64,000 bases of DNA from contig NC_046676.1 in the NCBI RefSeq assembly GCF_003369915.1, forward strand, positions 21,620,001 through 21,684,000, written 5' to 3'. Below, in pieces: positions 24,401-36,420 of this stretch (position 1 is its first letter; the number at the start of each line of letters is the position of its first letter). The notes under the pieces are model-generated. The model worked only from the letters and a program-made list of their open reading frames with translations, was not told the DNA's origin and ran no database searches. The translations under genes and the position numbers were made by a program. The DNA is from Drosophila miranda (Eukaryota > Arthropoda > Insecta > Diptera > Drosophilidae).

Positions 24401-25114
24401 AAGCTGCAGCCGCCTAAGCAGAACAAAGAATGAACGAAAGAAAGAAAGGTGAAAGAGGGGCAAAGTTTCATGTTCGAGCATGTCCCACCCCACCCCCATA
24501 CTGTGGAGAGTGATTAAAAATACAAATTGAGTACTTACTCCAACATTCACCGTTGCGCTCAGATGCTGAGCAATGCGATTCAGAAATTTCTTGAAGGACG
24601 AACGGCGCAGAACACGTGCCCGCTTATTGCTGTTACTGGTACTGTTATTGGTGTGGTTGCTGTTACTATTGGCATATGTATTGGTGGTGGTGGTGGTGGC
24701 TGCGGCGTCTCCAGGCGCCGCCTCGTAGCTGCTCAGAGAAATAATGCTGCCGCTGCGTCCCCGTCCGCCGCTTACGCAGGACGAAATAGCCGTATGGCTG
24801 CCTCGACGCTCCCCTGCATTATCCTTGCCGGCTCCAGACTCTGCGTCGCTTGCTATTGCTGCCGCTGCGGCTGCTGTCTTAAATTTACGCGACCAGCGAA
24901 ACGGATTGCGTGGCATGGAGAAGGCTCGGCGTATCTTTTTGGCGGCATTTGTGGCCATGGTTGAGGCTACCACTGGCGGTGTGGGAAGCGTCTTCTCTTC
25001 TTCTTCTTCTGTCTCCTTCCTCTGATGTTGCGTTGGTGTTGTGTGGGTGGCGCCCACGGCCGCCTCTGCTGCTGCGGCGTCGCCTTCATTTTGTTGCTCT
25101 TTAGTTGTGCCCAT
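12483..25114 (-). CDS. Usp15-31: Ubiquitin-specific protease Usp15-31 (USP31-like)
   Basis: Six coding exons (25114-24539, 16021-15803, 15725-15456, 15382-13552, 13483-12615, 12533-12483) join in frame to 1271 residues. The first exon encodes a basic, Ser/Ala-rich N-terminus (KKIRRAFSMPRNPFRWSRK, SSFKKFLNRIAQHLS) resembling the start of human USP31; its 8.5-kb intron separates it from the catalytic part. The Cys box LKNHGNTCFMNAVLQCL places the catalytic Cys near residue 240. The His box LETGHYTAACKNPYDRQWY places the catalytic His near 841. Between them lie CPRC/CPHC pairs and ubiquitin-like insertions typical of USP15/31-type enzymes. The tail is Ser-rich with poly-Ala/Gln and ends ISPVTPHKLITVSPKN. 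I recognise it as CG30421. The last exon is only 51 bp. Confidence 0.92.
16022..24538 (-). other. First intron of Usp15-31
   Basis: This 8517-bp intron has a GTAAGTAC donor at 24538 and a TGTCTAG acceptor at 16022. Apart from the candidate 33-bp exon at 18026-18058 it shows no supportable coding sequence. It contains GA-, CT- and GTTGTT-rich tracts (for example 20130-20155 and 22315-22333), an ATC run at 19149-19170 and a CGACC repeat near 18475-18488. Its size suggests enhancers or alternative promoters for the gene, but I cannot identify any. Confidence 0.7.
18026..18058 (-). other. Usp15-31: Candidate 33-bp alternative exon of Usp15-31
   Basis: On the minus strand a pyrimidine-rich acceptor ending CTTCAAG abuts 33 bp that read SEEQSSAAASR, followed by GTAAAC as donor. 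The 33 bp are open in phase 0, which is the phase of both flanking coding exons, so inclusion would insert 11 residues without a frameshift. The fit of length and phase is seen directly; use of the exon is unproven. Confidence 0.4.
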
Positions 25115-25600
25115 TCTCGCTCTTTCTCGCTCTCACTCGCCCACTCTCTGCTCGGCAAAACACTAATTTTCGTCACATATATAAATTGCACTGGCGGGAG
25201 TTATTAACTAATTCAAATTGACCGTTGAGCAGTGATTTTTAACCTATTTCTAATGCACTTTATTTCCGATTTTCTCCTCGCTTCCGCTTCGTTTCGCTGT
25301 TTGTCTGCCTAGCTTCTCCTTCCTCTTCTTCCTTAGTGACCCACTCCGTTCGGTATGCAAATACTTTCACTTTTGGTGGCTGCTACTGTTGCAACTGGCA
25401 TTTATCATTGAGCGCTTTTCGCGGCCGCACGCAGGCGAAACTGTATCACATTGCACGGTTTTATTTTTAATAAAAATATTAACTTTGCGAGCGCAGATTC
25501 CGCGCCCCCGCACCTTTTCGCGTTTCAGACAGTGTGACCATACCATACCACTTAACCCCCTTCTGTTTAAACATTTGAACGACTTGAGGTAAATGGCGGA
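25115..25600 (-). promoter_or_regulatory. Leader and promoter region of Usp15-31
   Basis: An M1BP-type core-promoter motif, CAGTGTGACC, occurs at about 25530, roughly 415 bp before the start codon. This kind of motif marks broad, housekeeping-type starts in flies. A second copy, CAGTGTGACCG at 25910-25920, lies in the boundary element and could also serve this gene. Confidence 0.45.
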
Positions 25601-25792
25601 AAAAATTACTGATTGTAAATTCTTCATGTAGATCCATGTAGATCCTCTAAATTGTTCACCTGAACTGCGCTAAAATGATTCAATTTTCATTATCATCGGT
25701 GGAATATTAAAATACACCCTTGGTTTACAATGGGTTAATCCTTCGTAACTACATGGTAACTACACAGTTGCTACATCATGAAAGGAAAAAGA

Positions 25793-25854
25793 GGGTATGG
25801 ACAACAGGCAAAACGGCCTAGAAAATGCAATCAATTTGCCTGTTGTCCATACCC
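25793..25854. repeat. Near-perfect inverted repeat (20-bp arms)
   Basis: The arms 25793-25812 (starting GGGTATGGACAACAGG) and 25835-25854 are exact reverse complements around a 22-base spacer. Five further A:T pairs (25786-25790 against 25856-25860) extend the stem past a small mismatch. The element sits between the Usp15-31 promoter and the eve boundary block. Confidence 0.9.
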
Positions 25855-25904
25855 GTTTTTATTGCCCATTCGAAACTACGACTCATTTTTTAGCTGCAGG
25901 AGGG

Positions 25905-26060
25905 AGCAGCAGTGTGACCGTCTAACCCTCAGAAATGCCGTAAAAATACCGATCTATCTGTCTGCTGACTGACAAACTCTCGATGCTGTGATATTAAAAT
26001 GGCTTTGTAACGTAGCGTCTTACGTTATTGAGTAGAAGTGTTGCATACTTTTGATGCATA
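25905..26060. promoter_or_regulatory. Homie-like boundary (insulator) element downstream of eve
   Basis: This stretch holds CAGTGTGACCG (25910-25920, M1BP type), a motif-6-like AAAATACCG, then TACGTTATTGAG (26021-26032) and GTGTTGCATACTT (26038-26050). The last fits the Su(Hw) consensus YRTTGCATACCY. The final 50 bases recur in inverted orientation at 41926-41984 on the other side of eve. Distance from the eve start (about 10 kb downstream) and order match Homie of D. melanogaster. The sequence match is seen; insulator function is inferred. Confidence 0.65.
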
Positions 26061-26320
26061 GATATAGAGCGTATGTAAAATTAATGTAAAATAAATGTAA
26101 ATATAAATTAATTTTAGATTATACATATATTATTTCATTTTATTTGTTAAACTAGAACACACACCTACAGATGAATCAGCATTTTCTATCCGTTATTTTG
26201 GGCCATCAACCTGTCCCGCCAATGATGCTGCAAATGGCGGACTCGCGCTCGACTCAACTGCAGCAGCTCTTACTCGTAAAAACTTTTTAGTATTCATGGT
26301 TGTTGCGGCATTAATGCCAA

Positions 26321-26760
26321 TTATGGCAGCGTTTTATTTTGCTTTACTTTATTAGCCATAAGCAGAGCAGCGACAGCACAGCAGCGAACGCAGCAGAGGC
26401 TGAGCAAACAGATACAAATGTATCTGCTGGAGCAATGGCTCCAAGCAACGCCCCCCTTGACAGCCAATGAGCGCGCAGTCTCCCTGTGCGCCAAGAAGCA
26501 TGCGCAAGAGAGCGGCCCAACAAGAGAGAGAGAATGTTGAAGTGTGAGAGCGAGAGCGAGGGAAGAAGTTTTTATGCAAAGGAGAGAGTACGGAGAGTGG
26601 AGTGGGGGGTGGGTGGCTACATAAAGATGGCCGTCGCTTGCCTCAGAGTCACAATTATGGGGCACTCATTCATTGCGGTGTATGATGCAAAGAGTGTACT
26701 TTGCCGCGCCCCAACATCCACACTGCCGCTCCCTCTCTGACTGCCTTTCCACCTAATCTG
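26321..26760. promoter_or_regulatory. Candidate eve Polycomb response element
   Basis: The stretch next to the boundary is rich in GAGAG (GAGA-factor sites, for example 26524-26536, 26546-26562 and around 26582) and has GCCAT/ATGGC cores that fit Pho (26355-26359 and 26625-26632). The eve PRE of D. melanogaster lies in the same place, just inside Homie. The motif density is seen; the assignment is by position. Confidence 0.4.
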
Positions 26761-27876
26761 ACATCCCACCCTATACTTAATCAAAAGGGAGCACAAGGAG
26801 CACAAGGATCCTGAGGGAGCGCTCCTCGTTGACGAGTTAACAGCAATTAGACGTCGACGCCTCACGCTGGATTCGCTTTATTGGAGGTTTATTGTCCGGA
26901 ATGCTTCCCTCTGTAACCCCCACCCTCTCTATCTCTCAGTCTCTGTCTCTCGGTCGCTGGTGTGGGTGGTTTGTTGCTTTGTTGTAATTGTTTCTCGGGG
27001 TGGCCCCGGGGCCCTATACAGAGGATGGGGTTGGTGTGTATGTTCACCCGCTGACATTAATTGGATGTGTTCAAGCCAATTTTGGTGTAAAAGGCGCTAA
27101 ATTGATTGCCCTGCGGTTTTAATCGATGCGCATTCATTCCAAATCACGCACATTTATCACCCGTTCGCCCCATCCCCCACCACATCCACATCCTGCAGAT
27201 TGAGGGGGAGTACGATAAAGATGCGCCGCATCTGCGTTGTTTTATAATTGCCGGCAATTGCTGACTGCCTGAGCAATTAACTGAAGCTGAAGTCCCTGCC
27301 CTGTCCAATGCAATCCACAATCCTCTAAACCTTCCTCATGGCCTGCCAGTCGTCATATCGTCATATAAACCCGTTATATAACCGGACCTCATCTTGCGTG
27401 GGTTATTGCGAAAGGATCTGCCAGGTAACTGCTGAAAGCGATTCTTTGCTCTCAGTGTGTTTGTTTTTTGTGGCCCTTTCGCGGAAGTGTCGGAGCTGTT
27501 TTTTAGCCAACGGATTGGCAAGAGGTAAAAAGGATAATCGCAAGGATGCGTATTCGGATGCTCGTTCCACGAAACGCATCCGCATACCGCGTAGGGTTAT
27601 GAAATTTTACGCAAGCTGCTGCAACGCCAGAGGACCAGTCAAGGTCCTTGGGCTAGACAAAAGGGGTTCTTTGGTCTCTCAAAGGATTTAGCAGGAAGTT
27701 TCAACAGTCTCGGACACTTTCGGACACTTTTCGCAGGATCGGGAGTCGTAATTGCACGCAATCAACGCATAATCCCCGCATCATCTCCGCAATGAGCGGA
27801 AGACAAAGTTCGGCATAAAAAATGCAGGAAAATAAAGGGAAAATTCGCTGCCGACTTGTTGACTTTGCGGCCTTGG

Positions 27877-27912
<36 letters not shown>

Positions 27913-28129
27913 AGAGTGAGAGAGTAGAGCCTGTGTAAAGGCCCATAGGATGCAGGTATGGCTAACACGGATTTGATGCGCTCGCCCCCGTGGCCCCGAT
28001 CCCGCATCAAATCGCGAAACTTAATTGCCAGAAATTCTCAAAACAAACGAAAACAAACAAATAAACAGAGATCTGTCTCTATGGAGATCTGTGATCAGGC
28101 GATCTTTGTAGAGTGGGAGTGGAACGGGG

Positions 28130-28800
28130 CCGAAAGGATTGACTTGACTGCTGGCCATTAGGCCCGAACCAGATTGACTTTCTGCGGATCATCTGGGGTA
28201 ATCGGCGATAATCCGGTTACAGTCGCTGTCAAAGTCCCCGAACAGGACTCAACTCCTTCGCGGAGGCGCAGGCAGGGTAGGGGATTAGGGGCGGACTTGG
28301 CACAGAAGTCAGTCGCAAATGCGAAAGGATTAGACGGCAGGTCAGAGAGGACTCGCAGTCGGTGCAGTGTCCTCCTGGACGGCGGTTTCTGCTGCGGGTA
28401 ACGCCCAGGGCGAACGCCCTAATCCGTCCACGCCCCGAAATTAATACAAACATTTAGAAGGATTATCGCCCTAAAGGGGTTGGTGGTGCCTACGATTCGG
28501 AAGAAGGCCGGGAGAAGGTGGCCAGCAGCCAGAGCTAGAGCAAGAGCAAAGGCAAGAGTTGGGATGGCCATAAAAGCATGATAGGATTGCTAATTCGCCG
28601 CTACTTGTTGTCCATTCTCTGGCCATTGTCCGGACCGGGATTTGCCGATCTCCGTGCTGCGGTTCCCTCTCTTTCTTGTCCCTCCGTCAGGAGCGTATCA
28701 AAAGCCACGGCACAATTATGCATTTCATGGAAGTGATTAGGTCGCGCAGATTAGAGCCAAAGAGTTGACAATATTTGTGGATTAGTCTCGGACTGGCTCC
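28130..28800. promoter_or_regulatory. Bicoid-type site cluster, candidate eve stripe 1/5 enhancer
   Basis: GGATTA or its complement recurs many times: near 28205, 28282, 28327, 28420, 28458 and 28774, with related GATTA cores elsewhere. K50 homeodomain proteins (Bicoid, Orthodenticle) bind these. In D. melanogaster the stripe 1 and stripe 5 enhancers lie at this rank order downstream of eve, beyond the mesodermal enhancer. I cannot tell which stripe this one drives. Confidence 0.45.
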
Positions 28801-28849
28801 CGGCATCAGGTACATACATAGGCATATCAGGCCTCTCCTCTACCGAATT

Positions 28850-29260
28850 ATCATTACCGGATCGGTAGAGTCGGATGCACGGATCCCACTCAAGGACATC
28901 AGGAAGCGACTTCCGCAGTGGACATGTCCTCAAGTGGATGCCGCTGGGATCGCTGCGATCTACTCAGATCTCAATTAGCAGGCGCCAGCAGTCAGAACCC
29001 TCAAGGGCCACCGCAGTGGCAGTGGCTGTCGCTGTCGCTGCGACATAAAAAAGATACTCCAACAAGATCGATAAGGGAAGATGCAGATACAATATGTAAT
29101 ATGCGGTATGTGTGTGTGTGTATCTGCCTTAAGTGTGCTCCGAAAACTGTGAAGTGAAGCAGCAATTATGTTGTCGTCGCTTTGATCTGATCCCAGCCGC
29201 AGCCGTTGGCCACTTACAGGCACAGATACAGATACAGATACATATGTATCTGCCGCATCT
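28850..29260. promoter_or_regulatory. Candidate eve mesoderm/heart enhancer
   Basis: Within 400 bp lie a Tinman site TCAAGTGG (28930-28937), opposed Ets-type sites AGGAAGCG and ACTTCCG (28901-28915), a TCF site CTTTGATC (29180-29187), GC-rich Mad-like sequence (29007-29044) and a Twist-type E-box CATATG (29241-29246). This is the input combination known for the eve mesoderm/heart enhancer of D. melanogaster, which lies between stripe 4+6 and stripe 1, as here. The motifs are seen; the function is inferred. Confidence 0.5.
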
Positions 29261-30129
29261 GGGGGCTGCAGTTCAAGTTGATTTCCCTGTTTAAGCATTC
29301 TTTAATTGTATGCTAATTGATGGCTGCTTCCATGGGATGGGATATTTCTGGATCCGGATGCATTTCCCAGCTGCCAATGGGGATGGGGGGATGGGAGCCG
29401 CCTCACCCTGGCCTCCCCGCCCTTATCCATCCGCCATCTTGTGGAATGCTCTATTAAAAAGTTGTTTACAGATACAGCATCTAAAAGATGCATTAGGGGA
29501 AAGCGCTTAGTGTTTTATGGAGGATTGAGGCCGGGACGAGGGCGTGCTCTAAAGGCCATAAACGCTCTAATCCCACTCGGATTCCGGCTAAGATCGCGCA
29601 GATTTTTAGCATGCCAAATGCTAAAAAGGACACGACCGACAACAGGCACACAAACGGAGAGCGAGAGGGACATCAGAAGCAGGCGCAAATTGCCTGTGAA
29701 AAAATAAGCAAAATCAGGGACAATAAACGATCTGAAGGTCATGCGGCAGTGACTGATGGCTGTGGCAGGGGCAGTGGCAGTGCCTGTGGCTGCAGCAGTG
29801 GTTGCTGCTGCTGCTGGTGGGAGGAGGGGAGGGGGGACTCGACTCCCTAATGGGCATGACCACTGGCCGGAATTAATTCGGATAATTTGCATGGCATGTC
29901 CGTTTCAAACGTGAAAATGCCGCTAATCGTGTGAATCTTCCGTGGAAGCTGAAGCTGCGGCGGCGCATAGAGCTTTGATGTGGAAGAGAGTCCTGCGGCT
30001 TTCCCCGTAGCAGAATCCAGCACGACCTTGGAGTGTCCACAGATCTCTGCTCTTCCCGATGCCAGAGAGGGAGCGAGAGAGAAGCGGCTTCCTTCGAAGT
30101 CAGAGACAGAGAAAGGAAAGCGACTTTGT

Positions 30130-30950
30130 GACTTACTTTTTTAGCGATGGGCCCATAAAAAGATCATATTTGTGTTGAGTGCCATTTCCGCCTTTGTACG
30201 CTCTTCTTTTTTTACGATTCAGGCCAGGATCAGAATCGGGATCGGAATCGGTATCGGCAAGGAGGCTGCAGAAAAAGTCATTTCTAAAAAATATCCAGCG
30301 CACCGCAGCGAGTCAATTTTTTTACGGCCCTCAGAGACGGAGAAGAAGGCAAGGTCAGCCCCGGAATATCGGATATTTGCCATTCTGTTCCGTTCCGCAT
30401 TCCGCATTTTGCTTCCGAATTCCGCGAATTTCATAAAAATCTGCCCAAAGTCCGAAAAACTCTGGAAACCTAAAAATCTGAAACTAGAACTAGAATTCCA
30501 ATGCAGTTTTTTTATGCCGCCTAATTTTTATGGCCTAAAAAACGGAACAGCACCGAGAGCCGAGCCTCACAGAATATCATCTCCGTCATAAAAACCCCGG
30601 AGGCCTAGGTAGCACTCGAAGCGGGGGAAAAAAAACGATGCCGAGTGTGCAAAAAAGGACGAGCACTGGTCCAGGACAAAGAGCCTTTACACAGTCGTCT
30701 CTGCGAAATTCGAGAAAAAATGATTTCATTTTTTAGAATCAGTTCGCGAAATGGGAACCACCTATGCCACACCTCCTGCTCGCACTCTCACATCTGAGGG
30801 CAAGAGAGAGAGGGAGAGGAGAGGAGAGGTCTCAGGTCCTGCGGCTTTACGATGGCCATTAAAGCCCCTAAAAAAATAACGCGAAAAAAATGAGAATTGT
30901 AAATCATGGTCGAAGCAGAACCTGGGACCTTGCATGGTCCTGGTTTTTGT
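30130..30950. promoter_or_regulatory. Hunchback-site cluster, likely eve stripe 4+6 enhancer
   Basis: CATAAAAA or TTTTTATG, the Hunchback core, occurs at 30154, 30432, 30507, 30525 and 30587, with many more A6-A8 runs to 30900. The stripe 4+6 element of D. melanogaster is set by Hunchback and Knirps repression and lies about 5 kb downstream of eve, matching this position (+5.1 to +5.9 kb). The base composition resembles the stripe 3+7 element upstream. Confidence 0.55.
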
Positions 30951-30999
30951 ATCTGGCTCTGGCTCTGGCTGTGGAACATAGCTCTGACTTCTCGAGGGG

Positions 31000-33900
31000 C
31001 AAAGTCAAACCGCAATAAAGTTGACACCGTCGTGCGCAGGATCTGAAAGTCCTGAAACTCTAGAATCGGTAATCGGCAGAACAGAACAGAACAGAACAGA
31101 ACAGAGCAAAAGAGAGGGTCCTTCTCTACATAATGTATTCTATGTACTGGCCATGGTCCTTTATCTGTATCCTGTATCTATCACTATGTATGCGACAGAG
31201 ACATGCGCAGAGCACTGTATGCTCCACCTCTGGCGGCATGGACATGGACTCCTTTTAGCCACACCAGTGATTGCCGCAATCATTCTAGTTTCATTATCTC
31301 AGCTGCAGATTTATGGCCTGTCCTTCTACTCTGCCACAGGACTCTCTCCCTGGCCCCTGTCCCCTGTACCCCCTCCTTGGTTGACCCTAAAAACTTGCAA
31401 CTTTTCGGACAGCCGCAGCATCCATCAAGGGCAATTGATTTGATTTCCCGGGCATTTTATTGTCGATTTCCATTGAGCATTCACCATTTACCATGAACCC
31501 TGACCAATTGCAGTCGAATGCGGCCTACTGTCGCCCCCTCCCCCGCTCCGCCCCTGATAGATATGGAAATGTTGGCTAAACAAGGCATTCACTCCGTCTC
31601 CACCCCCCCGGTCAACCGTCCTCGCATTCGTAATTTGATTGTTGCGATTATCAGTTTGTTAATATCCATGAAAATGATGAGGCTGGCAGAATGAATCCAA
31701 TGAGATCCGATAAACGGAATGGCGCATGGTCTCCATGGTCTCCGTTAATGGACAGCGTGCAAATTGCCATATCACATCCCATGGATACAATACATATGTA
31801 CATGTGTAGCGGAAGATACATTTGTACAACAGTATCTGTGTCGAGTCACAGTCTCGCATATTTGTGGCGACAAACGGGTTCTACTCTCTGATGCTGTGTG
31901 TGCCTGAAACGTGTGAAATTATTCCGATGCTTGCTGGCATCATCATTTTACAAAGATGTTTATTCATTGGCGAGCTGATTGCAAAACCCTCTAGGTGCCA
32001 CCTTAAGATACATATGTATGTATCTGTACATCTATTGGCACACTCATAAAACATTTTCGACTTCGTTTAGCGCTCAAACTTGGGCTTGCAATTATGCGGG
32101 AAGTGAATGGGAATGGAATCAGAGGCCCAGGGGCTCAGGGGATCTATGCTATGTGCCCATCTTTAGATCTCGCCGTGGACCATGGACCCTTCGGTGGCTG
32201 CACTCCCCGTCTGATGATCACTTTATATTCATTGACCGTTAGTGTGAAATTCGTACCTCATAAAGACAGAGAGAGACAGAGAGAGAGAGAGAGAGAGGGA
32301 CTCCTTACAGATCCCCGGATTGCGGTCGCCTCCAGCCAGCCACGGACAAAAGCTGCCTTTTGTCGGCTCCGAAATGCTGGGAAAGCGGCCAGGGAGCACC
32401 CGTGCCATAAACCCCGGTCGGGTGGAGAGACGAGACAGAGGTGCTAATTCACTATTAAAAGAAATCAGAAACAGAAACCGAAACCAAAACCAAAACTGAA
32501 GTAAGTCCCGACGTCCACTCATCACGCCCCAATAAAACTTAATTTTGTTTGCACATCGAATACTCGCAGAGGAGGAGAGCCTTGGCTTGGCCAGACAAGA
32601 GTCTTGGCTTGGATAATGCTATTGAATAATGCATTGTTTCCCTCTCGTGGAGGTGGAGACGTGGGAGAACTTCGCATGAAGTGGCTGCCATTCATTGCTG
32701 TGTATCTATGTATCTTTCTATCCATCCATCCATCCATTGATTGCCCCCCCATAAAACACAAGATCTCTCGAGTTGAAATATGAGTATGAGTCGATGTCTG
32801 AGTCTGAGTCTGAGTCTCAGTTGAACACAGAGACAATGCCGAATTAGATACAAATGCCTAATTGATAATAATATCGCATTTATTTCCTCAACAGACCCGA
32901 AAATCGGTTAACTCTTTTATGAAAAGAGCAGATGCTTCTCACAGATACAGATATGAGGGTGGGTGTCGCCCAGCTGGTGTCCTAATCCGCCCGCTCCGAG
33001 CCGCATAGTCGCATAATTTTTCAATAAACAACTTGATGATTGCTACATTTCAAACAAGCCTAATCCCTAATCCCCACATGATTAATTATCAACCTGCCCG
33101 GAAAGTCAACACCGCCCGCCCTGTTCCGCCCGTGGGGAAACGAATTGCTATCCACTCACTCCACCAATTGCCACTCCCACTTCCAATTCTGCAGAGATTT
33201 TCCTGTTATGCTATTTTTTAATTTACTGTATCCGAATCCTGGCGAGGCATTCCCCAGGGCAGCACGGAACAGAACAGAACAGAACAGAACCATTCCTCGT
33301 CCTCCTCTCCGTGTATCTTTATTATCAAATCATAAAATGTTGCCACTTGTGTTGCATCCCCCAAAGGAAGAGCAGCCAGGCCGCAGCCACCACGAAAGGG
33401 GTGTCATACCAGAAGGGGCATAGTCAGTGGCAGTGGCATGGGGGAGGGGGAGAACCATCTGACTCCGATTCCGGGTCGAGCACTTCACAGACCATTTTTT
33501 ACGGCTCGCTGGCAAGTGTCAAAACATGTTTTGATGCGAACGCTCAATTAGATATAGTACCAGGATCAGGGGTTGTAGATATCCTGCCTTCCTGCCTTCC
33601 TGCCTTATGCTGACTCTGTTGTTGTTGCCTCTTTTTTTGCTATGCTAGGCGGGATTATGAGCAATTGACACCACACCCCTTTAAGGGCTGCTGCTGCTGC
33701 AATTGAAACACATGTTTTGTCTGGCAATTAAATCCAAATTTGATTCCTGCCGGGACACGCACGCTTTCTCTCCATCCCATTTCTCTCTGTTTGCTTGCTA
33801 TTTTGCCAATGATTTCTCAATTATGACAATTGTCGGAGGACAGAAGGCCAGGGACCAGGGACCAGGGACCAGGGGCCAGAGATAGGACCAGAATGAGTAC

Positions 33901-34584
33901 ACAACGGGTGAGGTGACAATTAATTAGCCGAGGACAATTCGAGGACACTGAAATTTATTTTGACTCGCAATGCAACCTGACGCGTGGCAGGGAGGAGGCC
34001 CACATCCACATCCACACACATCCACATCCAAGGCTGCTGCCCTGCGGGGTACCCGCTCACTCCGCATCGATTCTGCTGGAATCGCATTAATACGCCTCGA
34101 ACTCCGACGGAGCCCAGGCTCTGTTTTGATTCTGTGCTGATTCCTGGCTTGTGCCAAACCCCCGTGGATGCCCCCGTGCTGTCCTGTCTTGATGTCTCCT
34201 GCTTGTGGGTGGCCAAACACTGCCAGTGCTCCGAAGGCCACTCCGAAGGCACGCTTGTCCCCGTTCCGCCTCTCAATTTGCACACAGTGTTTCCTCCCTA
34301 CAGAGAGCCGGGGCGAAGGTCAGGCCAGGAGTTGAGGAGCGGAGAGGAGAGCAGCTGCCTTCGATGGCTCGATGTGGCTATGTTTCGATGTGTCGATGTG
34401 TCTATTTCAGGCCAGGTTTCTCCACAGCTAATCCAACAGCCAGTTCCATAAAAGCGCTGACAAATCCAACTCTCAGTTGGATCGTAAATCGCCAGGTAAC
34501 CCAACGGATGGTGGTTCGAATTCGGATTCAGGTAAAATACATATTGCAAAAACACTTTAGATATAATTTCGAATGTTTTGTAGA
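31000..34584. other. Other eve 3' flanking sequence
   Basis: No gene is recognisable. GA runs occur near 32270-32300, a CCAT repeat at about 32720-32738, AGAAC repeats at 31079-31104 and 33265-33290, and GGGACCA repeats near 33848-33872. By comparison with D. melanogaster this part of the locus may hold neuronal control elements, but I see no diagnostic site cluster. Confidence 0.4.
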
Positions 34585-34762
34585 TTTATTTTTGATTTCG
34601 TGTTGGAACTTAAGCACTAATATTCAACTATAGATTACAATATCATATCATCCATCCAGAGGGGCATTCAATAAATAGGATTTGGGAGGGGGGTGGAGGG
34701 TGGATGGACATTCTAAGGCTAATTTGTACAATCCTTTGAGGGAGCGGGGGAGGAGGACATGC

Positions 34763-35918
<1,156 letters not shown>

Positions 35919-36039
35919 GGCTGATGTGTTGTTTGGATGTTGATGTGCTGGTGAGGGCGTTGTCTCTAAGAACTGGAAACTGCGGTTCTCTTTTCGGAGC
36001 GGATCGAGTGTGTCTGGACTGTGCGACGGTCACAGTTCG

Positions 36040-36076
36040 AATGTGCCTCTCTCGGCCACCCCGCGGCCCTTATATA
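36040..36076 (-). promoter_or_regulatory. eve: eve core promoter
   Basis: On the minus strand TATATAAG (36069-36076) sits about 150 bp before the start codon. Transcription should begin around 36040-36050, giving a leader of roughly 125-130 bases. GA-rich sequence lies on both sides, including GAGAGAGG just downstream of the TATA box. Confidence 0.75.
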
Positions 36077-36371
36077 CCTCTGCGCCCGTGCCTGCAATGG
36101 CCGCCGTCGCCCAGGCACTGCACTGCAGCCAATCAAAGCAGGCAGCCAGGCGCTCGAGCGGGACAGCAGATGAGGGTGCTAATCTTGCGGTGCTTTGAGA
36201 GAGTCGCTGCTGCTGAGAGAGTCTCTGGTGCTGGTGCTGGTGCTGCTGCTGCTGCTGGCTGACAATTATGCGACGATGAAGGCAATTACGATGCCGGAAC
36301 AAAAGGGAGGGCACAAAAAATAGGATGCCAAGCGGGGGGCGGACAGGCGGAGAACATAATCAAGTTATCAT

Positions 36372-36420
36372 GGAGCTCGCTCGCTCGCTCGCTCTCTCTC
36401 TCTCTCCATCTCTCTCTCTT
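36372..36420. promoter_or_regulatory. GAGA-factor site array upstream of eve
   Basis: The run of GCTC units followed by CTCTCT repeats reads GAGAGAG on the minus strand, about 330 bp upstream of the eve start. Trl/GAGA sites are known at the proximal eve promoter and its promoter PRE. Confidence 0.6.
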
